45,981 nt of DNA from Corallococcus exercitus (GTDB lineage: Bacteria; Myxococcota; Myxococcia; Myxococcales; Myxococcaceae), in contig NZ_RAVW01000018.1 of assembly GCF_003611585.1 (NCBI RefSeq), positions 1 to 45,981 of the forward strand, read 5' to 3'. A model generated the notes under the pieces. That model was not told the DNA's origin. It did not search any database and was given only the letters and a program-made list of their open reading frames with translations. Below, piece by piece: positions 7,965-15,104 of the stretch; the first letter of the stretch is position 1; every line of letters starts with the position of its first letter. The position numbers were made by a program, and so were the translations under genes.

Positions 7965-8540
7965 GTGGCTGAGACGGACGACGTCACGGACGCGGTTCGG
8001 CGCGCGACGCAGGGGGAGTCGTCCGCCTTCAGCGAACTGTATCGTCTCACCCGCCCCCTGGTGGCCCGCCTGGTCGCGGGTTTCGGCACATTGAGTCCCG
8101 ACGAGGCGGAGGACGTCCTCCAGGAGTCCTACGTGCGGGCATTCCGGGGGCTGCCCCAGCTGAAGTCGCCGGGGGCCTTCACCCCCTGGCTGTTGACCAT
8201 CGCGCGCAACCGGGCGCGCACGCGTCTGGAGCGCCGCAGCCTGCTCCAGCGGATGGAGGAGGAACGGGTGGATCCGACACCGGAGACGGTGCCGGCGCTG
8301 CCACCCACGCTCCAGGTGGAGCGGGACATCGAGGTGGTACGACAGCTCATCGCGGAGCTGCCCGAAGGCGAGGAGAAGAAGACCGTGCAGCTCTTCTACA
8401 TCGAGGGTCAGCTCTCCGCGCGGGAGATCGCCGAACAGCTCGGCGTGGGCAAGAGCACGGTCACCATGCGGCTGGAGCGGTTTCGTGGGCGCATCAAGCG
8501 CGAGCTCCTCCAGCGGGTGCTCGCCGGACGGTGGGATTGA
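7965..8540 (+). CDS. ECF-type RNA polymerase sigma factor
   Basis: A 191-residue sigma-70 family factor. Region 2 is seen in AFSELYRLTRPLVARLV and DEAEDVLQESYVRAFRGL, with PWLLTIARNRARTRLERR after it. Region 4 is a helix-turn-helix: LPEGEEKKTVQLFYIEGQLS followed by REIAEQLGVGKSTVTMRLER. There is no region 1 or 3, hence an ECF factor that directs RNA polymerase to a dedicated regulon. I chose GTG 7965 because GGGAGG lies 12 bases upstream; GTG 7941 is an alternative but would include that site in the coding region. It is the first gene of a four-gene operon, separated by 3 bases from an anti-sigma-like membrane gene, which suggests sequestration at the membrane until a signal arrives. Confidence 0.92.
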   Translation: MAETDDVTDAVRRATQGESSAFSELYRLTRPLVARLVAGFGTLSPDEAEDVLQESYVRAFRGLPQLKSPGAFTPWLLTIARNRARTRLERRSLLQRMEEERVDPTPETVPALPPTLQVERDIEVVRQLIAELPEGEEKKTVQLFYIEGQLSAREIAEQLGVGKSTVTMRLERFRGRIKRELLQRVLAGRWD

Positions 8541-8543
8541 GCC

Positions 8544-9338
8544 ATGAGACACCTGGATGCCAGCGCGATGTCCGAGCTCGCAGCGCGCGACCCCCAGGCC
8601 GTGGCCTGGTTCCGCGAGCACCTGGCCTCGCCCTGCGAGGCGTGTGAGACGTTCCTCGCCACGCACACGGATCCGCTCGACGGGCGGACGGACGCCCTGC
8701 TGCTGGCGCTCGCCCCGGCCAGGAAGGCCGAAGAGGAAGGCGCCACCGTCGTCCCGCTGCGCACCGCGACCCGCTCCCGCCGCTTCGCCCCGCCTCCGGC
8801 CCGGTACTGGGGCTGGATGGCCGGCGCGCTCGCGGCCTCCGTGCTGATGGTGGTGCTGGTGCCGCTCGTGAAGGGTCCCGCCCGGCGCGACACCGGATGG
8901 ACGGGCGAGAAGGGCCCGGGCCGCATCACCCTGGAGCTGGCCGTGGTCGCCCGGGGCACGGATGGCGGCCTGCGCCGGCTGGACTCCGGGGCGGACGTCG
9001 CCAGCGACGAGGTGCTGCTCCTGCGCTACCACGCGACGGAGTCCGGCACCGCGCTGCTCTACCAGCAGCGGGGGCACCAGCCCCCGGAGCTGCTGGGCCG
9101 CTTCCCCCTGGACGCGGGAACGCACGACCTGGAGGGGCTCGACGGCCTGGCGGGCGTGAGCCTGGAGTCGGACGAGGGCCACCTGTCGCTGGCGCTGGTC
9201 GCCTTCGCGCCAGGTGAGCCCGCGTCGGAGCAGGACGCACTCGCCGCCCTTGAGGCGGACGGCAGCCCGGATGCACGCCCGGGCACCGTGGTGAGGTTCG
9301 ACGTGCGGGTCCAATCCGGTCAGACTCTGGCCCCGTGA
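8544..9338 (+). CDS. Putative membrane anti-sigma factor with zinc-finger-like N-terminus
   Basis: A 264-residue single-pass protein encoded 3 bases after the ECF sigma gene. The N-terminus contains H26-x4-C31-x2-C34 (EHLASPCEACETFLATH), close to the HxxxCxxC zinc anti-sigma motif but with one extra residue. A basic stretch (RSRRFAPPPARY) precedes one transmembrane helix at about 89-109. The C-terminal half (about 125-264) is predicted outside the inner membrane and is beta-rich, with SDEVLLLRYHATESGTALLY and FPLDAGTHDLEGL; it resembles the DUF4384-like sensory or partner domains found with caspase-like proteins. The likely role is to hold the sigma factor and sense a periplasmic signal, possibly from the caspase-like product of the next gene, whose GTG overlaps this stop (GTGA). 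The anti-sigma role is inferred from position and motif. Confidence 0.7.
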   Translation: MRHLDASAMSELAARDPQAVAWFREHLASPCEACETFLATHTDPLDGRTDALLLALAPARKAEEEGATVVPLRTATRSRRFAPPPARYWGWMAGALAASVLMVVLVPLVKGPARRDTGWTGEKGPGRITLELAVVARGTDGGLRRLDSGADVASDEVLLLRYHATESGTALLYQQRGHQPPELLGRFPLDAGTHDLEGLDGLAGVSLESDEGHLSLALVAFAPGEPASEQDALAALEADGSPDARPGTVVRFDVRVQSGQTLAP

Positions 9339-10981
9339 AGCACCTCCTTCCCCTGCTGCTCACCCTCCTCTGCGCCTGCGCGGGTCCCTCCGCCACGGCC
9401 GGAGACAAGGGCGGGCTCGTGCCGCTGCGGCTCGACGCGGCGGACCTGTCGCGTGCGTACACGCCCCGGCGGCTCGCGCTGCTCGTGGGCGTGTCGTCGT
9501 TCGACGATCCCCAGTGGCGCGCCCTGCGCTTCTCCTCCAAGGACGCCACCGACCTCGCGGCGGCGCTGAAGGACCCCGCGCGGGGCCACTTCGACCAGGT
9601 GCGCGTCCTCACGCGCCCGGAGGAGACGACCCGCGACGCCATCCTCGCGGCGCTGCGGCAGCTGCGGCGTGAGGCCACCCGGCCCGACGACGTGGTGATG
9701 GTGTACCTGTCCGCGCACGGCACGCTCGCGCGCGACGGCAAGGGAGAACTGACGCGCTACCTGGTCACCCGCGACGCGTCCTACCGCGCGATTCCCCAGA
9801 CGGCGCTCTCCATGGACGCGCTGAAGGCGGAGTTCGACCAGCTGCCCAGCCGGCGGCGGCTGCTGGTGCTGGCCACCTGCCACAGCGGCAACGGCAAGTC
9901 GCTCCTGCCCAGGGAGCTGGAGGTGGAGCTGGCCGGAATCAAGTCCGGCTTCTACGCGCGGCCGCTGGAGGAGTCGTCGCGCGCCTCCATGGTGTTCGCC
10001 GCCAGCGACTGGGGCGAGACGGCGCGCGAGGACGAGGGCCTGCGCAACGACATCTACACGTACTTCCTCATCGAGGGCCTGGGCGGCGCGGCGGACCGCA
10101 ACGCGGACGGCGCCGTCACCGCCACGGAGGCCCACGACTATTCGCGTCGCCGCACCTTCGCCTTCACGGAAGGGCGCCAGCGGCCGTCCGCTGAAATCAT
10201 GGAGGTGGGCGCGGATCCGGTCATCCTCGCCGGCCGCATCGACCGCACGGGCCAGCCGGAGCTGTTCTCCTACAACCCGCGCCTGGACGGCTTCCTGCTC
10301 AAGGTGGACGGCGAGCCGCGCCTGGAGCTGCCGGGTGGCGCCGCGGTGGGCCCGGGCCGCCGCACGGTGGAGCTCACCAAGGGTGACGCCGTCCTCGTGC
10401 GGCGCGAGGTGGACGTGTCCCGGGGCGAGCGCCTGCCCCTGGAGCGCCTGCTCGCGGACGCCATCCCGCGCCGCGCGCTGTCACTCGTGGGCGGCATGAT
10501 GTCCTTCACGGACGGCCAGAGCCGGCGCGAGCTGCTGCCCGCCGCGCCCCAGGTGGGCGTCGTGCTGCGGCTGGAGGACCTCCCGCTCCAGGACCTGGGC
10601 CTGCTGGTGGATGTGGGGCTGGGACACGGACGGCAGAAGCTCCAGATGGCGCCCGGCAGCGAGGTGCCCTTCGGCTACACCACGCTCACGCTGGGCGCGG
10701 CGGTGCCGTACCTGTGGCGCTGGGAGCGGCTGACGCTGTTCGCGGGCCCGCGTGTGGCCGCGCTGTACCTGGGAAGGTCTTTTGACGTGGAGGCCTTCTC
10801 CGGTGGCCAGCGCTACTTCACCGTCAGCCCCGGTGTGGTGGGCGGACTGGCGTGGCGTCTGGGCGAGCGGCTGGAGCTCACCGCCCAGGGTCACGGGATG
10901 TTGACGTACGTGGTGGTGGACGGACAGGGACAGGCCGTGGGCTTCATCGGCGGAAACGCCGGCGTGGGGTACCGCTTCTGA
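9335..10981 (+). CDS. Lipidated caspase-like (C14) protease fused to a putative outer-membrane beta-barrel
   Basis: A 548-residue protein. The signal ends in a lipobox (LCAC, lipidated Cys15). Residues about 44-300 form a caspase-like domain: RLALLVGVSSFDD first strand, catalytic His128 in YLSAHGTL and catalytic Cys182 in LATCHSGNG. An intact EF-hand loop (DRNADGAVTATE, 254-265, ligands D254, N256, D258, E265) lies inside it. A linker (about 305-390) looks like a PEGA-type beta domain. The last 160 residues alternate hydrophobic strands and end in VGYRF, the terminal Phe expected of BAM-inserted outer-membrane barrels. Such a fusion would place a protease at the outer membrane. The stop overlaps the next ATG by 1 base. 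Substrate is unknown. The barrel call is based on pattern only; a periplasmic beta-sandwich is the alternative. Confidence 0.85.
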   Translation: MKHLLPLLLTLLCACAGPSATAGDKGGLVPLRLDAADLSRAYTPRRLALLVGVSSFDDPQWRALRFSSKDATDLAAALKDPARGHFDQVRVLTRPEETTRDAILAALRQLRREATRPDDVVMVYLSAHGTLARDGKGELTRYLVTRDASYRAIPQTALSMDALKAEFDQLPSRRRLLVLATCHSGNGKSLLPRELEVELAGIKSGFYARPLEESSRASMVFAASDWGETAREDEGLRNDIYTYFLIEGLGGAADRNADGAVTATEAHDYSRRRTFAFTEGRQRPSAEIMEVGADPVILAGRIDRTGQPELFSYNPRLDGFLLKVDGEPRLELPGGAAVGPGRRTVELTKGDAVLVRREVDVSRGERLPLERLLADAIPRRALSLVGGMMSFTDGQSRRELLPAAPQVGVVLRLEDLPLQDLGLLVDVGLGHGRQKLQMAPGSEVPFGYTTLTLGAAVPYLWRWERLTLFAGPRVAALYLGRSFDVEAFSGGQRYFTVSPGVVGGLAWRLGERLELTAQGHGMLTYVVVDGQGQAVGFIGGNAGVGYRF

Positions 10982-11703
10982 TGCGTCGCCATTGCCTGCT
11001 CTTGACCCTGTCGTCGCTCGGCCTGGGCCTGGGCGCGTGCGGAAGCCTGGACAACGAGCCCTTCCGCGCGGGCACCGTGCGCGGCCGGCTCACGGAGTTC
11101 GATCCCGCCTACGCGCAGGTGTCCGTCCTGGGCGCGCCCGGCGTGCGCAGCGGCGTGGACGCGCAGGGCCGCTTCACGCTGGAGGACGTGCCCGCGGGGC
11201 CCGCGGAGCTCTTCATCCTCGCCACCGCGGACAAGGCCGCGCGCGTGCCGCTCACCGTGCAGGGCGGCCAGTCCGTGGACGTCCCGGCCGTGGCGCCCCG
11301 GTTCGCCGGCACCTTCTTCGTGAAGCTCCACGCCCGGGGCAACCTGAAGGTGCTGGATGCCAGGGTGATCGTGGAGGGCACTCCCATCGAAGCCTCCGGG
11401 CTCGACGACGAGTCCCCCCGCCATGTGGGGCCGCTGCCGGAGGGCTGCTACGGCGTCAGCGTCTCCGCGCCCCGCTTCATCACCACGGCCCTCCAGGGCT
11501 GTGTGGATGCGGGCAAGCAGACGGTGCTGAACGTGGAGCTCGTCCCGGAGAAGTCCTACGTCCAGGAAGGCTGCGCGCGGACGGGCTGTGACAGTGCGAG
11601 TCACTGCGCATCGGACGGCTGTTGCGTGCAATGTCTTGAAGACATGCATTGCACATCGCCGTTCGTCTGCAACGACTTCCGCTGCGAAAAGACCATTCCG
11701 TAA
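10981..11703 (+). CDS. Lipoprotein with carboxypeptidase-regulatory-like domain and Cys-rich tail
   Basis: A 240-residue lipoprotein (signal MRRHCLLLTLSSLGLGLGAC, lipidated Cys20) whose ATG overlaps the caspase stop as TGATG, so it is translationally coupled. Residues about 30-100 show a beta-sandwich of the carboxypeptidase-regulatory-like type: GTVRGRLTEFDPAYAQVSVL, RFTLEDVPAGPAELFI and VPLTVQGGQSVDV. A second beta region follows at about 105-195. The C-terminal 45 residues contain ten cysteines, including DGCCVQC, resembling the Cys-rich ends of myxobacterial surface lipoproteins. It is the last gene of the sigma / anti-sigma / caspase operon and may be a surface partner or substrate of the protease; this is inference from context only. 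Confidence 0.75.
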   Translation: MRRHCLLLTLSSLGLGLGACGSLDNEPFRAGTVRGRLTEFDPAYAQVSVLGAPGVRSGVDAQGRFTLEDVPAGPAELFILATADKAARVPLTVQGGQSVDVPAVAPRFAGTFFVKLHARGNLKVLDARVIVEGTPIEASGLDDESPRHVGPLPEGCYGVSVSAPRFITTALQGCVDAGKQTVLNVELVPEKSYVQEGCARTGCDSASHCASDGCCVQCLEDMHCTSPFVCNDFRCEKTIP

Positions 11704-11875
11704 AGCCACACATTTCAGGACCCCGGGTCTCCGCGGGATTTGCTAGCCGTCAGGACTTCCGCCCGCGGTGCCAGGCCCTGTGGCCACCGTGCGAGTTTTC
11801 GGGTCTTCCTGACAACGAGGCGCTCCCGCTCACGCAGGGGAACCCCCCAACGCCTCGTCTCACAGGAGGATGACC

Positions 11876-12370
11876 ATGCGTATCCCGACCGCTCGCTCTT
11901 CCGCGGCATGGCTGGTGTTGTGCACGACGCTGCTGTCCCTGGGCTGCGGCGGCCCCACGACGTCCGAGGATCCCTCGCTCGCCACGGGCGATGACAACCT
12001 GGGCGCGGGTGAGGCCCCTGCCACCGACGGTGGCACCGCTCCCGGTGGCGACGGACGCATCAGCATCTGCCACATCCCTCCGGGCAATCACGCCAACGCG
12101 CACACCATCACGGTGGGCGCGCCCGCGGTGGCCGCGCACCTGCACCACGGCGACCGGCTGGGCGCCTGCGACGGCGAAACGCCCACGGACGGCGGCACCT
12201 CCGAGCCCGACGGTGGCAGCACCACGGACGGCGGCTCCAGCGGCGACGTCGACGCCGGTCCGGGGCCCGTGTGCATCCCCGAAGGTGGCGAGTGCTCCAC
12301 CGAGGGCGAGACGGCCTGCTGCGATTCGCTGTCCTGCCAGGAAGGGCAGTGCTGGCCGACGGTCGGCTGA
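11876..12370 (+). CDS. Lipoprotein with CHxPPGN-type domain and Cys-knot-like tail
   Basis: I place the start at ATG 11876, six bases after AGGAGG; ATG 11870 is too close to it. The 164-residue product has a lipoprotein signal (LVLCTTLLSLGC, lipidated Cys23). A Gly/Asp/Thr-rich linker leads to a short domain, ISICHIPPGNHANAHTITV followed by AVAAHLHHGDRLGAC. That motif recurs in extracellular proteins of many bacteria, and its His and Cys suggest metal or disulfide stabilisation. A second DGG-rich linker follows, then a Cys-rich tail with CIPEGGECS, ACCDSLSCQEGQC, like small knottin-type modules. The function is unknown. The 172 bases before it hold no gene and probably contain the promoter. 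Confidence 0.75.
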   Translation: MRIPTARSSAAWLVLCTTLLSLGCGGPTTSEDPSLATGDDNLGAGEAPATDGGTAPGGDGRISICHIPPGNHANAHTITVGAPAVAAHLHHGDRLGACDGETPTDGGTSEPDGGSTTDGGSSGDVDAGPGPVCIPEGGECSTEGETACCDSLSCQEGQCWPTVG

Positions 12371-12445
12371 GAAGTCGCCGTGGCCACTCCGTGCCGGGGC
12401 GGGTCTTCCCCGGCGTTCAACCTTGATTCCCCAAAAGGCTTCCCC

Positions 12446-13375
12446 ATGAAGACCCTGCGACACCTGACCTCCACCCTGCTCATGGCCACGGGGATGCTGT
12501 TCCTCGCGGCCTGCGGCGACAGCAACGCCCGCGTCACCCTGAAGCTCACCGACGCCCCGGGCGACGGCATCGAGAAGGCCGTCGTGACCATCTCGAAGGT
12601 CTACCTGAAGGGCAGCGTGGAGGGAGACAAGGACGGCAAGGGCGACGTGGTGCTCCTGAGCGAGCCCGTCACCACCGACCTGCTCACGCTGGCCAACGAC
12701 ACCGCGGACCTGGTGAAGGACGCGGAGGTTCCGGCGGGCAAGTACAAGGAACTGCGCTTCGTCATCACCGGCGGCTACATCCAGGTGAAGCAGGACGGCG
12801 GCAGCCGCATCTTCGCCACCTCGCGCGACTACGCGGGCCTGCCCGAGGGTGCCCAGGTGGACGGCGACCTGCAGATGCCGAGCGCCAGCAGCTCCGGCCT
12901 CAAGGTGAAGTTCGACAAGGACGCCGACGTCACCATCACCAGCGATGACGACCAGAAGGTCATCCTGGTGGACTTCGACGTCGCGCAGAGCTTCGGCAAG
13001 GAGGCCGGCGGCTCCGGCAAGTGGGTGATGCGGCCCATCATCAAGGGCGCGGACCTCCAGTTCTCCGGCAACGTGGAGGTCTCCCTGGAGGCGGGCAGCG
13101 TGTCCCTGCCCCTGGGCCCCACGCAGCTGGGCCTCTTCTCCGCGGTGCTGATCAACGCCGACGGCAGCCGCGAGCCGATGGCCTTCACCGCCAGCACGGC
13201 CACCCGCTACGTGGCGGACTTCAAGTTCCTGCTGCCCGGCACCTACCAGGTGGACCTCGTGGGCCCCGAGGGCGTGACGTTCAGCACGAACATCACGCGC
13301 CCGGCGACCGCGACGGTCGGCTCGGGCGCTGAGACCCACGTGGACTTCGTGCTGACGTCCTTCGAAGTCGAGTAG
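12446..13375 (+). CDS. DUF4382 domain lipoprotein
   Basis: A 309-residue lipoprotein. ATG 12446 is preceded by AAAAGG, and the signal ends in LFLAAC (lipidated Cys23). Residues about 28-175 form a DUF4382 domain, starting VTLKLTDAPGDGIEKAVVTI with VPAGKYKELRFVITGGYI in the middle. This is a predicted immunoglobulin-like cell-surface domain with no known activity. Residues about 225-309 are a second beta domain (FSAVLINADGSREPMAFTAS and LPGTYQVDLVGPEGVTF), probably another surface-exposed sandwich. It follows the previous lipoprotein gene by 75 bases and may be cotranscribed. It converges on yceI with 18 bases between stops. Confidence 0.85.
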   Translation: MKTLRHLTSTLLMATGMLFLAACGDSNARVTLKLTDAPGDGIEKAVVTISKVYLKGSVEGDKDGKGDVVLLSEPVTTDLLTLANDTADLVKDAEVPAGKYKELRFVITGGYIQVKQDGGSRIFATSRDYAGLPEGAQVDGDLQMPSASSSGLKVKFDKDADVTITSDDDQKVILVDFDVAQSFGKEAGGSGKWVMRPIIKGADLQFSGNVEVSLEAGSVSLPLGPTQLGLFSAVLINADGSREPMAFTASTATRYVADFKFLLPGTYQVDLVGPEGVTFSTNITRPATATVGSGAETHVDFVLTSFEVE

Positions 13376-13393
13376 TGCTTCAAGCTTCGGGGT

Positions 13394-13942
13394 TCAGGCC
13401 GCCTTCTCGCCCGACTGCGCCTGGGCGGCCTGGACCTCGAGGGCGATTTCAATCTTCTCGCCCACCAGCACGCCGCCCGCCTCCAGCGCCTGGTTCCACG
13501 TCAGGCCGAAGTCGCTGCGGTTGATGGTCGTCTTCGCCTCGAACGCGGCCTTGGTGTTGCCCCACGGGTCCTTGGCGATGCCCAGCTGCTCGGCCTCCAG
13601 GACGACCTCGCGGCTGATGCCGCGGATGGTGAGCTGGCCCGTGACCTTCAAGTGCTTGCCGGAGGGCTCCACCTTCGTGCTCTGGAAGGTGAGCGCCGGG
13701 AACTTCGCCACATCGAAGAAGTCCGGCGAGCGCAGGTGGTTGTCGCGCTGCTCGACGCCGGTGTGGATGCTCGCCGCCTCGATGGAGACGGAGACCGACG
13801 AAGCCGCCGGGTTCGCGTCGTCCAGGGTGATGGTGCCGCCGAACTTCGTGAAGTTGCCGCGCACCTTCGCCACCACCATGTGACGAACGCTGAAGTGGAT
13901 GCCCGTGTGCGTGGTGTCGATGTTCCAGAGGGTGGTGGCCAT
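13394..13942 (-). CDS. YceI family protein
   Basis: A 182-residue protein starting at the ATG in TTMATTLWNID; upstream in-frame codons overlap the divergent gene and are not family sequence. YceI proteins are lipocalin-like barrels that bind isoprenoid-type lipids. The signature is clear: WNIDTTHTGIHFSVRHMVVA, then VRGNFTKFGGTITLD, SPDFFDVAKFPALTFQST and the end strand FGLTWNQALEAGGVLVGEKI. No signal peptide is present, so this copy is probably cytoplasmic. It is divergently transcribed from a LysR-type regulator, with a perfect palindrome between them, so the regulator probably controls it. Confidence 0.92.
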   Translation of the reverse strand: MATTLWNIDTTHTGIHFSVRHMVVAKVRGNFTKFGGTITLDDANPAASSVSVSIEAASIHTGVEQRDNHLRSPDFFDVAKFPALTFQSTKVEPSGKHLKVTGQLTIRGISREVVLEAEQLGIAKDPWGNTKAAFEAKTTINRSDFGLTWNQALEAGGVLVGEKIEIALEVQAAQAQSGEKAA

Positions 13943-14044
13943 GGTCGTCGTCCTTGTCGTGAGCGCCGCGTTGGCGGCGGTGTGTTTCAACGAGGCGTAA
14001 GGTAGCGGCCCCCCACGTTCCGGATTAGACGGGACGGACAGGAA

Positions 14045-14070
14045 GCACTGTTCCACGACTGGAACAGTGC
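14045..14070. promoter_or_regulatory. Probable LysR-family operator (perfect palindrome) between yceI and lysR-type gene
   Basis: GCACTGTTCC and GGAACAGTGC form a perfect 10-bp inverted repeat with a 6-nt spacer. The centre satisfies the T-N11-A rule of LysR boxes (T14052 to A14064). It lies in the divergent intergenic region, 21 bases upstream of the regulator's ATG. The same core, GTTCC-N6-GGAAC, reappears before the pirin gene. Confidence 0.7.
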
Positions 14071-14090
14071 CCTTCGCATGGGGCACGGCC

Positions 14091-14996
14091 ATGGACCTCA
14101 ACGAACTCCTCGTCTTCGCCCGGGTGGTCCAGGCGGGCAGCTTCACGGCGGCGGCGAAGGCGCTGCGCATGCCCAAGTCCACCGTCAGCCGGAAGGTGTC
14201 CGAGCTGGAGGAGCGCGTGGGCGCCCAGCTGCTCCAGCGCACCACGCGCACGCTGCACCTGACGGAGGTGGGCCGCGCGTACTACGCGCACTGCGAACGC
14301 ATCGTCGCGGAAGCGGAGGCGGCGGAGCTGGCGGTGACCCGCCTGCAAGCGGGTCCGCACGGGCTCTTGCGCGTGACGACGCCGCTGTCCGTCCACTTCC
14401 TCGCGCCCATGGTGGCGCGCTTCATGGAGCAGTACCCGGACGTGCAGGTGGAGCTGTTCTGCACGGACCGCGCGGTGGACCTGATGGAGGAGGGGTTCGA
14501 CCTGGCGGTGCGGGCCGGGCGGCTGCCGGACTCCTCGCTGATGGCGCGGCGGCTGGGGGACATCGAGTGGCTCGTCGTGGCCTCACCGGAGTACCTCAAG
14601 GCGCGGGGAACGCCGCGCACCCCCTCGGACCTGGCGAAGCATGACTGCCTCTTCTTCGGCACCTCGCTGGCGAGCAACGTCTGGACGCTGCACGCGGGCG
14701 GCCGGTCGGTCGACGTGAAGGTCTCCGGGCGGCTGGTGATCAACGAGCCGGACATGCTGCGCGCGGTGACGCTGCTGGGCACCGGGGTGGCGCTCATCCC
14801 AGGCCAGCAATGTGTCGAGGACCTGGAGTCCGGCCGGCTTCAGCGCGTGCTGCCGGACTGGAGCTCCGCGGGTGCGCCGGTGCACGCCGTCTACCCGCCC
14901 ACGCGCCACCACGTGCCCAAGGTGATGGCCTTCGTGGAGGTGCTGCGCGAGCACTGGCCCCAGCTGCAAGCGGCGCTCAAGCGCGCGAAACGCTGA
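14091..14996 (+). CDS. LysR family transcriptional regulator
   Basis: A 301-residue regulator starting at ATG 14091 (MDLNELLVFARVVQAGSFT). The N-terminal winged helix-turn-helix is canonical: FTAAAKALRMPKSTVSRKVS, then LEERVGAQLLQRTTRTLHLT. The remainder is a periplasmic-binding-protein-like effector domain (LLRVTTPLSVHFLAPMVARF, RAVDLMEEGFDLAVRAGRLP, GTGVALIPG), of the subgroup that includes many regulators of quinone or electrophile-responsive genes. It is divergent from yceI and followed by the pirin gene in the same direction. Both intergenic regions carry the same palindromic core, so it probably autoregulates and controls yceI and pirin. The inducer is unknown. Confidence 0.93.
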   Translation: MDLNELLVFARVVQAGSFTAAAKALRMPKSTVSRKVSELEERVGAQLLQRTTRTLHLTEVGRAYYAHCERIVAEAEAAELAVTRLQAGPHGLLRVTTPLSVHFLAPMVARFMEQYPDVQVELFCTDRAVDLMEEGFDLAVRAGRLPDSSLMARRLGDIEWLVVASPEYLKARGTPRTPSDLAKHDCLFFGTSLASNVWTLHAGGRSVDVKVSGRLVINEPDMLRAVTLLGTGVALIPGQQCVEDLESGRLQRVLPDWSSAGAPVHAVYPPTRHHVPKVMAFVEVLREHWPQLQAALKRAKR

Positions 14997-15012
14997 GACG
15001 GTGGACGCGTTT

Positions 15013-15030
15013 CGTTCCGCGGATGGAACG
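15013..15030. promoter_or_regulatory. Second copy of the LysR-type operator, upstream of pirin
   Basis: CGTTCC and GGAACG flank a 6-nt spacer (GCGGAT). The core GTTCC-N6-GGAAC is identical in arms and spacing to that at 14045-14070. It lies 17 bases after the LysR-type stop and about 75 bases before the pirin ATG, a normal position for an activator site. Confidence 0.6.
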
Positions 15031-15104
15031 ATGTGTCCCGACCTTCGAGTCTGGCCAGGTGGCGTTCCGGAGCGCATGTTGTGTCTCGAAAGGAAACACA
15101 CACC

